Origin: Candidatus Atribacteria bacterium
Lineage (GTDB): Bacteria > Bipolaricaulota > Bipolaricaulia > UBA7950 > UBA9294
Direction of reading: 5' to 3'
Assembly (NCBI GenBank): GCA_004525685.1
Contig: SPBW01000055.1
Coordinates: 1 to 11,692, forward strand
DNA: 11,692 nucleotides
The notes beneath the pieces are model-generated. The model worked only from the letters and a program-made list of their open reading frames with translations. It was not told the origin of the DNA and did not search any database. Position 1 is the first letter of the stretch. Each line of letters starts with the position of its first letter. Shown here in pieces: positions 6,027-11,692 of this stretch. The translations under genes were made by a program, and so were the position numbers.

Positions 6027-7969
6027 TGGGTGACTCCTTCATCGATCATCGCGGACAAGTCTGCCAATGACACGTTTCCCAATGCTTGCTCGCGTAGCTG
6101 CCCCATGATCCAGTTTCTCATTGCAGCATTGGTCTGCCTTCTCGGCCTCCGTATGAACTGGCTCTTCAGAAAGGGAATCTGTGCTTGGAGCTGCGGTGCT
6201 GACACACGCACGTAGCCAGTCTCCTTCAGCAGCGCTTCAAAGTTGGACTCTTGTGAAGCAAAGGCAGCGGGTAGCAGAATCTTCAGTAGGTCCATCGAGA
6301 GGTCGCGCGAGCGCAGCTCTCGCGCGAGACGAGGGATCCAACTGCAATCACCAGGCTGATCGCCGCTAATCCGCCGAAGTGTGTGGCCAATCAATGTGCC
6401 CGCGCGCACGGGGCTCAGCCCTTGCTCATCAATCAGTTGCTTCAATAGCCCGAACAGATTGCGCTTGAGAATGAATGGCCAACAGTCTTGTGGAATCTCC
6501 CACGCACGCAGCTGTGACAGACAATGGCTGATGCTGGGGGGCAGTTGAGCGCGGATCGCTTCGACACGTGCGTCGTCGATGGGGATGGGGGCTGAGTCCG
6601 TGTCAGGATACATGCGATCAGGACCGGGGAGCACGCGCTCGAAAATCGTCGTGCCATCAGCCAGAGCCTTGCGCGTCTCGTTGGGAACCCCTTCAAACGC
6701 CATCTGGCATCGCTCTTCGACCGTTTCGATGGCCGTGGGGATATCGGCTTGAGGCCCCCATATCAGGATCTGCGCATCGTCGTCTCCGCACGAGAGTACG
6801 TTTCGCACAGCCGTCCAATCGACATGCAGGACTGCTTCTTCGGAATGAAGCATGTTGGGCTTCTCGATACAGGCAACGACCTTAATGCGATCGGAGATCT
6901 CATCAGCAAAACATCGCCCCGGATTGGTGAAGAACGACAGAATGCCAGCAAATCCCGGCAGATTGATGGCGTGGAGTGCTTCGGGAATGTCGCCCTGGAA
7001 CAGATCCCGCGTGTACGTGCTAGGATCCAACTCTTGCGATTGTAGTGTCCACTGCGTTGCATCAGGTGTGCGCGTGTGCAGTTCGGCGCGAATGTCGAGC
7101 AAGGCTTTCTGACGGAAGGCCTCATTGTGTGTCAGCTCAGGAATCCAGCGAATGCGCTGGACGCCCTTGATCTCAATGCGAGTGCCACCCTCGATACTGA
7201 CGTTGACGTCTTCGCGCCCCGCTCCAATGCCTGTGTTCATCTTTCCTGTGCTTCGATTGATGAATCGGATGTGCTGTGCCGCCTGAGCGGCTTCATCAGG
7301 TGTGAGTAGATCGGGGTAGGTGACAGTCTCAATCAACGGCATGCCCAAGCGATCTGTGGAATAGACTCTCTCATGCCCTTTGTCGGACACTTCGCGACAG
7401 GAATCCTCTTCGATACTCAACTGAAGCACTCGCACCGTCTTGTGAGGCAACGGGATTTCTCCGTGGATACCAACGATGGCCGTTCGCTGAAAGCCCGTCG
7501 GAATGCTCCCATCCAAGTACTGCTTACGCGTGATGTGCAGCTCTCCCACGATCTGGGCTCCCAACAGCAGAGCGACTTCAGTGGCGATGGCCAGAGCGTC
7601 GCGATTCATAGCAAACGGCGGGGTGTCATCGATGTCGTAGGTACACGCGGTTTCGCCCTTGAGGCGATAGGTGATGTTCTTTCTTGTCTTAAACTCCATC
7701 AGAGCCGTGCCGTCGTACTCGCCCAGCTCGCTCAGTGTCGGGCGCATGTGGCGCACCAATTGTGCATCAAAGTTGTCGCCCGTCTGGTAGATGCCAGCAG
7801 GGCACCGACAGAAGAGCTTCTTGTCGGTCTTCAGCTGTTGATGGACTTCCAACCCGCAGCGAAAACCAAGCGCTTCATACAAAGCCTGAGTCGCCTGCTC
7901 TCTTGGAACATACCCTACGCTTGCTTGGGTCACTTCATAGACATTGGCAGGATTGTCAGAATCACTCAT
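6023..7969 (-). CDS. gatE: Archaeal-type Glu-tRNA(Gln) amidotransferase subunit E (GatE)
   Basis: GatE phosphorylates Glu-tRNA(Gln) and amidates it to Gln-tRNA(Gln) with ammonia channelled from GatD. The cradle domain, shared with GatB, starts at GLEVHQQLKTDKKLFCRCP (residues 39-57). It continues through GETACTYDIDDTPPF, TGFQRTAIVG and GREDVNVSIEGGTRIEIKGV. What makes it GatE and not GatB is the AspRS-like (GAD) insertion at about 320-440, then GPDRMYPDTDSAPIPI (449-464), and the long helical and YqeY-like C-terminus ending in MGQLREQALGN. At 648 residues it is within the archaeal GatE size range. I chose ATG 7969 because GAGG (7982-7979) lies 9 nt upstream; ATGs at 7990 and 7984 are in frame and possible. 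About 30 residues precede the usual family start (ALYEALGFRCGLEVH). No convincing promoter was found upstream. It overlaps gatD by 4 nt (GTGA). Confidence 0.95.
   Translation of the reverse strand: MSDSDNPANVYEVTQASVGYVPREQATQALYEALGFRCGLEVHQQLKTDKKLFCRCPAGIYQTGDNFDAQLVRHMRPTLSELGEYDGTALMEFKTRKNITYRLKGETACTYDIDDTPPFAMNRDALAIATEVALLLGAQIVGELHITRKQYLDGSIPTGFQRTAIVGIHGEIPLPHKTVRVLQLSIEEDSCREVSDKGHERVYSTDRLGMPLIETVTYPDLLTPDEAAQAAQHIRFINRSTGKMNTGIGAGREDVNVSIEGGTRIEIKGVQRIRWIPELTHNEAFRQKALLDIRAELHTRTPDATQWTLQSQELDPSTYTRDLFQGDIPEALHAINLPGFAGILSFFTNPGRCFADEISDRIKVVACIEKPNMLHSEEAVLHVDWTAVRNVLSCGDDDAQILIWGPQADIPTAIETVEERCQMAFEGVPNETRKALADGTTIFERVLPGPDRMYPDTDSAPIPIDDARVEAIRAQLPPSISHCLSQLRAWEIPQDCWPFILKRNLFGLLKQLIDEQGLSPVRAGTLIGHTLRRISGDQPGDCSWIPRLARELRSRDLSMDLLKILLPAAFASQESNFEALLKETGYVRVSAPQLQAQIPFLKSQFIRRPRRQTNAAMRNWIMGQLREQALGNVSLADLSAMIDEGVTQ
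6034..6039 (-). promoter_or_regulatory. Shine-Dalgarno AAGGAG that fixes the GTG start of gatD
   Basis: AAGGAG (minus strand, 6039-6034) lies inside the end of gatE, seven bases before GTG 6026-6024. It supports the non-ATG start and independent re-initiation on gatD after the overlapping gatE stop, consistent with balanced production of two subunits of one complex. Confidence 0.75.
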
Positions 7970-8121
7970 CAGTGCAGGCCTCATTCCCATCCGAAGCAGG
8001 GTGTTGATTGGATTTACAGAAAGGTTATTTCACCCGACCTGCAAGGGCAAGCATGAAGACAGTTGTTCGCAGACTGCTAGTCCCAATGTAATCTCCATAA
8101 CAAAGACACCAATGCAGAGCC

Positions 8122-8157
8122 TGTATACTGTGACGTCCCATGGGACAGCGCTGTGAC
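8122..8157. promoter_or_regulatory. TATACT -10-like box followed by two palindromes (putative promoter/operator)
   Basis: TATACT at 8124-8129 matches five of six -10 consensus bases, but no -35 match stands at 16-18 bp (CAAAGA at 17 bp). Directly downstream lie the perfect palindromes GTCCCATGGGAC (8135-8146) and ACAGCGCTGT (8145-8154), sharing two bases. Both sit inside a direct repeat TGTGAC (8129-8134 and 8152-8157). This is where a repressor site over a transcription start would be, about 60 bp before the cysteine-rich protein's ATG. The palindromes could instead form mRNA hairpins. The remainder of the gap (7970-8121) shows nothing I can name. Confidence 0.4.
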
Positions 8158-8210
8158 CGGGGATCAGCGAAGAGATATGTGGGGGAGTCCGAAGGGGAGG
8201 TTGGGTTCCG

Positions 8211-9083
8211 ATGAATACGACATTCTTAGCATGGCTAGCAGTAGCGGCGGTAGTGGGCGGCGCTCTGTTGTTGTTCTTGGGTATGCCTGCAGGCGAGCAG
8301 CCGGAATTGGCAGTTGTTGAGGCTGTGCCTGTTGAGTCTGTGGCGCAGGTCACCGACTACTGGGAGCCAGCGGCGGCGAGGGTGTCTGTGCCAACGGCGA
8401 TTCCCGCTGTCAGCCAAGCGGCCGTTGTGCGCGGACAGGCTATTCAGCCTTGCGCGTCGTGCGGAATGGCTCAGCCTGTGCTTGCTCCGGCACTTGTTCA
8501 ACACACGCAAGTGCAGCCTTGTGGTGTCTGTGGCTCACGGCAAGTGGCGGTTGTTCGAGAGACGAGTGTGTGCGGCACGTGCGGTTCGGTGTCTCGCGTT
8601 TCTTCCCCGATTCAGCACGGTGTTGGCTCTCAATGCAGCGTCTGCAGCGCAGCGGCAACGCGTTCAGCTGTGCCCATCTACATGCAGTACCCACAACAGG
8701 CGGCTTCTTGCCAGCAGCGACCGGCTGCTGCGTGTGGAGGCATGCCTTGTTCGAGCCTGTCAGCAACCTGCATGGCGTCGTGCGGGAATACGTGCCCGCT
8801 AGATAAGCCTGGCATCAATCGGAACATGGAACTGTGCGTAGAGGAATGCACCTTCGTGCAGCTTCACACCACCATGTCGCATCCCGTTTGCTCTGATGTG
8901 AGGTTTGAATGGACAACAAGCAAGGGATCGTTCCTCGAGGTGAACGTTCCCGATCCCATCTACTATGTGCCGACCACGCACTTTGCTGATGGAGAAGATG
9001 TCTGGGTGGTTGTAAAGATCACCGACTCAAGCGGCGCCCAGTATACCGATCAGCTGAAGCTGCACGTCACGAATCAGCGCTAG
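8211..9083 (+). CDS. Membrane-anchored cysteine-rich protein with four CxxC pairs and Ig-like C-terminal domain; unknown function
   Basis: I do not recognise this 290-residue protein. Residues about 5-24 (FLAWLAVAAVVGGALLLFLG) form a single hydrophobic segment with no clear cleavage site, so the rest probably lies outside the membrane. A Pro/Ala/Val-rich linker (25-78) leads to four CxxC pairs at 81-84 (CASC), 104-107 (CGVC), 121-124 (CGTC) and 142-145 (CSVC), three of them followed by Gly as in zinc-knuckle or rubredoxin-type sites. A second cysteine-rich stretch (167-213) adds eight more, giving 17 Cys including Cys227. None is CxxCH, so it is not a c-type cytochrome. Residues about 205-288 look like a PKD/Ig-type beta-sandwich (FEWTTSKGSF, VWVVVKITDSSGAQYTDQLK). 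ATG 8211 has a strong AAGGGGAGG at 8192-8200. It is monocistronic, bounded by a promoter-like region and a strong terminator. Metal binding or disulfide cross-linking is inference. Confidence 0.85.
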   Translation: MNTTFLAWLAVAAVVGGALLLFLGMPAGEQPELAVVEAVPVESVAQVTDYWEPAAARVSVPTAIPAVSQAAVVRGQAIQPCASCGMAQPVLAPALVQHTQVQPCGVCGSRQVAVVRETSVCGTCGSVSRVSSPIQHGVGSQCSVCSAAATRSAVPIYMQYPQQAASCQQRPAAACGGMPCSSLSATCMASCGNTCPLDKPGINRNMELCVEECTFVQLHTTMSHPVCSDVRFEWTTSKGSFLEVNVPDPIYYVPTTHFADGEDVWVVVKITDSSGAQYTDQLKLHVTNQR

Positions 9084-9088
9084 GCAGA

Positions 9089-9130
9089 AGACACTCGCCC
9101 ATTTGGAATGCATGAGATGGGCGAGTGTCT
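9089..9130 (+). terminator. Strong stem-loop terminator after the cysteine-rich protein gene
   Basis: AGACACTCGCCCAT (9089-9102) pairs perfectly over 14 bp with ATGGGCGAGTGTCT (9117-9130) around a 14-nt loop. It begins 6 nt after the stop codon and is followed by a pyrimidine-rich run (CTTCGCTTCCCC) rather than a pure T-tract. Termination here would make 8211-9083 a single-gene transcript and separate it from the HAD phosphatase. Confidence 0.75.
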
Positions 9131-9183
9131 CTTCGCTTCCCCAGCTGCGATCTCTTCACCACTCGCAAAGGCTCGGAGGCCAA

Positions 9184-9786
9184 ATGACAGAGCAATGCGT
9201 TCTGTTTGATATGGATGGCACACTCTATGATTCGGGCATAGACTTCTTGGCTATCCGCGAGCGGCTGGGTCTTCCCCAAGATGGCAGGCCAATCCTTGAA
9301 CAACTTCATCAGTGTGCGCCCCTTGTTCGGTCGCGCGGTATCTCACTGCTTCATGCAGCAGAAGCTGAAGGTGCCGCCAATGGGCAACTGATTCCAGGAA
9401 CAACGCAGCTGCTTGCCTGGCTTCACGAGCGGGATATTCGCTGTGGTCTGGTCACCAACAACTCGCGCAAGAGCGTGGATGCTGTCCTTTCGTGCCATCC
9501 ACTCGAGTTGGACCTCGTCTTGACCCGAGATGATGCTGCAGCCAAGCCAGCACCCGATCTCTTTCTCTTGGCGCTCAACAAGCTGGATTGCAGTGCCTCA
9601 GACGCAGTGGCCGTTGGCGACACGCATCTTGACGCCTTGGCAGCGCACAGCGCGGGGATTCGTGAGATCTATCTCGTCGCACTGCGCGATTGGATGGCGT
9701 TGCTCCTACCAGCTGATGTAGAGTACAAGGCAGCAACGGATCTGGCTGAGGTACGTTCCGGCATTGAAGCATGGCTGAAGTGCTAG
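9184..9786 (+). CDS. HAD superfamily hydrolase, phosphoglycolate phosphatase-like
   Basis: This 200-residue HAD phosphatase, probably subfamily IA, has all four motifs. Motif I is FDMDGT with nucleophile Asp9 and general acid Asp11. Motif II is Thr91 in LVTNNS, motif III is Lys121 in AAKPAPDLF, and motif IV is GDTHLDALAA (145-154) with Asp146 and Asp150 for magnesium. The helical cap lies between motifs I and II (about 16-75). It resembles Gph/phosphoglycolate phosphatase in overall plan, but HAD substrates cannot be read from motifs, so small-molecule phosphate monoesters in general is as far as I would go. ATG 9184 was chosen because GGAGG (9175-9179) is just upstream, though with a short 4-nt spacer, and because the protein then begins directly at motif I; an in-frame ATG at 9103 would start inside the terminator loop. 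It lies downstream of a terminator, yet no clear promoter is visible in the 50 bp between. Confidence 0.92.
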   Translation: MTEQCVLFDMDGTLYDSGIDFLAIRERLGLPQDGRPILEQLHQCAPLVRSRGISLLHAAEAEGAANGQLIPGTTQLLAWLHERDIRCGLVTNNSRKSVDAVLSCHPLELDLVLTRDDAAAKPAPDLFLLALNKLDCSASDAVAVGDTHLDALAAHSAGIREIYLVALRDWMALLLPADVEYKAATDLAEVRSGIEAWLKC

Positions 9787-9927
9787 ATTCGTTCTGCCCC
9801 CCTCACTGCAAGCTTGCCGCAGAGATTGCAGAGAACGGGGAGGGCCGGTCTTAGTCACTTCGCCTCAGGCGAACGCTGGCACACTCCGAAACTCCTCGTT
9901 CTCCGCGGTGCCAGTCTGCCCTGCCTG
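9787..9927. terminator. Convergent intergenic region with inverted repeats, possible bidirectional terminator
   Basis: Between the HAD and cysS stops lie CGTTCT/AGAACG (9790-9795 and 9832-9837), palindrome GCAAGCTTGC (9808-9817), hairpin TTCGCC-TCA-GGCGAA (9859-9873) and CTGGCAC/GTGCCAG (9876-9882 and 9908-9914, 25-nt loop). The last begins 14 nt after the cysS stop. None is followed by a T-tract, so a role in termination is inferred from position only. Confidence 0.38.
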
Positions 9928-11340
9928 CTAGGACAAAGACCAGATCGTTCCTTGGGCTGTGTCCTTGAGCACAACGCCTAGCTCGGCCAGGTGGTCTCGG
10001 ATCTGATCTGCCAATTTGAATTCCCGCTTCTCTCGAAGCTGCTTTCGCAGTTCAATGAGCAATGTCATCAGTCCATCTTCCAGCCCGCTTTCTCGAGAAG
10101 CTGTTGCTGCAAACAACCCCAGCGGTTCGCCAAGCTCCTTTAGGAGTGCTACGGCATCGAGCAAAGCCATTCGATCCTCATCCGTCGATTCAGCCTTGTA
10201 CTGATTGGTTGCAGAAACCAAGTCCTGCAGCACACTGATCGCCGCGACAGTATTGAGGTCGTCATCCATAGCCTCGACATATCGCGAGCGGAATTCGGCA
10301 AGTGAGCTGACGAAGTCAATCCCCGGATCGCCATACGTACCGGAAGCGTTGCGAAGCTCGGACTCGACATCGGTGAGCATCGTACGTAGACGAGTGACTG
10401 CGGTCTGCGCTGCCTGAAGTCCTTCATCGGAGTAATCGAGTGGCTTGCGATAATGACGTGACAAGTAGAAATAGCGAACGGTTTCGGGATCGTAGTTCGC
10501 CAGCACGTTCTTGGCGTAATCGAAGTTGCCCAACGATTTAGACATTTTCTGGCCACCGATGGAGAGCATGCCGTTGTGAAGCCAGAATCGGAAAAACGGT
10601 TTGCCAGAAGAGGCTTCGGCTTGAGCGATTTCGTTTTCGTGATGGGGGAACACCAAGTCGTTACCACCTGCATGAATGTCACGATGCTCGCCGAGATACT
10701 GGTTCGACAGGACGACGCACTCAGTGTGCCATCCAGGGCGGCCTTCCCCCCACGGAGAATCCCACTTGGGCTCGCCGGGTTTGGCGGCTTTCCAAAGCGT
10801 GAAGTCGAAAGGGTTTTCTTTGTGGGATGATGCTTCGATGCGTGCGCCAGCTTCCTGCTCTTCTAGTCTGCGTCCAGAGAGCTTCCCGTAGTCCTCGAAG
10901 CTGTCGACACGGAAATAGACATCGCCATCCTTCTCATAGGCATGGCCCGACTGCACGAGGCTCTCGATCAACTGGATCATGCCATCGACATGCTCGGTCG
11001 CCAAGGGCGTGTGCGTCGGTTGAAGGACGCCCAATGCTTGCAGCAATTCGAAGAATGCTCCCGTGTAGGTGGCCGCAATGGACTCTACCGTCTCGCCTGT
11101 CTCAATGGACTTGTTGATGAGCTTGTCGTCGATGTCAGTGATGTTCTGCACATGCACGACGTTCCAACCCTTGAAGGTCTCGAAGTATCGGCGCAGGGTA
11201 TCGAAGACGATCACCGGGCGCACATTGCCAATGTGGATGTGGTCATAGACGGTGGGGCCACAGACGTACATCCCCACCGTGCTGCCATCTTGCGGTTGGA
11301 ATTCATCTGTCTGTCGTGTGAGGGTGTTATAGAGTTTCAT
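9928..11340 (-). CDS. cysS: Cysteinyl-tRNA synthetase
   Basis: This class I synthetase charges tRNA(Cys) with cysteine in the cytoplasm. The 470-residue length is typical of bacterial CysRS. The HIGH-class motif appears as CGPTVYDHIHIGNVR (27-41), and the second ATP site as KMSKS (265-269). The zinc that selects cysteine is held by Cys27, Cys208 (GWHTEC), His233 or His234, and Glu237 (FPHHENE), all present. HAGGNDLVFPHHENE (223-237) is the family hallmark. The rest is the helical bundle and anticodon-binding C-terminus. Translation starts at ATG 11340, preceded by AAAGGAGGTG (11357-11348), nearly a full anti-Shine-Dalgarno complement and the strongest ribosome site in the window. A TATAAT lies just upstream. 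The gene stands alone, convergent with the HAD gene and divergent from the COG2426 gene. Nothing is missing or odd in it. Confidence 0.98.
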   Translation of the reverse strand: MKLYNTLTRQTDEFQPQDGSTVGMYVCGPTVYDHIHIGNVRPVIVFDTLRRYFETFKGWNVVHVQNITDIDDKLINKSIETGETVESIAATYTGAFFELLQALGVLQPTHTPLATEHVDGMIQLIESLVQSGHAYEKDGDVYFRVDSFEDYGKLSGRRLEEQEAGARIEASSHKENPFDFTLWKAAKPGEPKWDSPWGEGRPGWHTECVVLSNQYLGEHRDIHAGGNDLVFPHHENEIAQAEASSGKPFFRFWLHNGMLSIGGQKMSKSLGNFDYAKNVLANYDPETVRYFYLSRHYRKPLDYSDEGLQAAQTAVTRLRTMLTDVESELRNASGTYGDPGIDFVSSLAEFRSRYVEAMDDDLNTVAAISVLQDLVSATNQYKAESTDEDRMALLDAVALLKELGEPLGLFAATASRESGLEDGLMTLLIELRKQLREKREFKLADQIRDHLAELGVVLKDTAQGTIWSLS

Positions 11341-11364
11341 CCGTCCCCACCTCCTTTGGCGTCG

Positions 11365-11393
11365 ATTATAGAAGACGTCTCCGCTTGTTGCTA
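11365..11393 (-). promoter_or_regulatory. Sigma70-like promoter of cysS
   Basis: On the minus strand a perfect TATAAT (11370-11365) lies 25 nt before the cysS ATG, with a weak -35 TAGCAA (11393-11388) at 17 bp. The transcription start would fall at or next to the AAAGGAGGTG ribosome site, so the leader is very short and leaves no room for a T-box, the common control of CysRS in Firmicutes. Confidence 0.6.
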
Positions 11394-11420
11394 CCGTTGA
11401 AGGCTCCGTGAGACTAGACT

Positions 11421-11692
11421 ATGCGCATGACTGCGTGGAACGTGTTCTTGACGATTGGGATTTCAGCCGCTCCGATCATCGAGCTTCGCGGCGGCATCCC
11501 ATTCGCCCTGTCTCAAGGACTCAGCCCGGCAGTTGCCTTTGCCTTGGCCTTGCTGGGGAATCTTGCCGTCATCCCCGTCCTGTTGTGGGGGTTCCAATGG
11601 ATGGAAGCCTTCTTCATGCGATGGAGGGTCACGCGAAACATCATGGAATGGGTCTTCGCACGCAGTCGCCGCAAGGGACGCTGGATAGAACG
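11421..11692 (+). CDS. COG2426 / small multidrug export family membrane protein (3' partial)
   Basis: The frame is open to the right edge; 90 residues are visible. The sequence AAPIIELRGGIPFAL (16-30) followed by a hydrophobic helix with GN (about 36-58) is the signature of the COG2426 membrane family (Pfam name: putative small multi-drug export protein). Despite that name, I know of no well-established transport function. Residues about 5-20 form the first hydrophobic segment. After residue 66 the chain is basic (RWRVTRN, RSRRKGRW), probably a cytoplasmic loop. An in-frame TAG at 11415-11417 limits the start to ATG 11421 or ATG 11427; no clear Shine-Dalgarno precedes either. It is divergent from cysS across 80 bp, and the two promoters must lie close together, though I could not identify a good one for this gene. 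Confidence 0.85.
   Translation, partial: MRMTAWNVFLTIGISAAPIIELRGGIPFALSQGLSPAVAFALALLGNLAVIPVLLWGFQWMEAFFMRWRVTRNIMEWVFARSRRKGRWIE

Noticed and set aside
4641..7969. The idea that the whole window is archaeal
   Set aside because: Trigger factor is a bacterial protein, ClpP is very largely bacterial, and TATAAT boxes with 17-bp spacing plus strong Shine-Dalgarno sites fit Bacteria; only gatDE and DUF763 are archaea-associated.
7373..8056. 227-codon open frame on the plus strand opposite gatE
   Set aside because: It lies antisense to the well-conserved N-terminal half of GatE, has no recognisable domain or Shine-Dalgarno, and is explained as a shadow of that gene.
8211..9083. Cysteine-rich protein as a multihaem cytochrome
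   Set aside because: None of the four CxxC pairs is followed by His, so no covalent haem sites are present.
1..11692. CRISPR array, tRNA or rRNA genes, insertion sequences
   Set aside because: No regularly spaced repeats, cloverleaf-like sequences, rRNA segments, transposase frames or terminal inverted repeats were seen on reading both strands by eye.

Overview
The window reads as a gene-dense bacterial chromosome segment with GC content in the mid-50s by eye. It carries nine complete genes, one 5'-truncated gene (left edge) and one 3'-truncated gene (right edge), here counted as ten protein genes in total: eight complete and two partial. Trigger factor, ClpP, strong Shine-Dalgarno sequences and two perfect TATAAT -10 boxes all point to Bacteria. 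Against that background, the minus-strand gatE-gatD pair stands out, because the GatDE amidotransferase is textbook archaeal. I cannot place the phylum from the sequence alone.

Layout. Positions 2-3165 (+) hold a protein quality-control run: the C-terminal part of an RqcH/NFACT protein, an M50 site-2-type membrane protease, trigger factor (own sigma70-like promoter) and ClpP. The junctions are tight: ATGA overlap between the first two and TAATG overlap between tig and clpP. A hairpin follows clpP. Positions 3388-4491 (+) encode a DUF763 protein. It converges on gatD across a 149-bp gap packed with inverted repeats. Positions 7969-4641 (-) are gatE then gatD, joined by a GTGA overlap, encoding a transamidation route to Gln-tRNA(Gln).

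Positions 7970-8210 separate gatE from a divergent gene and contain a -10-like box followed by two abutting palindromes inside a TGTGAC direct repeat. Positions 8211-9083 (+) encode an unrecognised membrane-anchored, cysteine-rich protein with four CxxC pairs and an Ig-like C-terminus, ended by a 14-bp inverted-repeat terminator. Positions 9184-9786 (+) encode a HAD phosphatase, convergent with cysS (11340-9928, -). Divergent from cysS, at 11421 to the right edge (+), is the start of a COG2426-type small membrane protein.

How the genes fit together: two themes recur. One is translation input (cysS, gatDE, supplying Cys-tRNA and Gln-tRNA). The other is nascent-chain fate (trigger factor folding, RqcH tailing of stalled chains, ClpP degradation, S2P membrane proteolysis). 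The points most worth follow-up are the archaeal-type GatDE in a bacterial context, a possible HhH-GPD glycosylase-like signature in DUF763, and the CxxC-rich surface protein with its operator-like upstream region.
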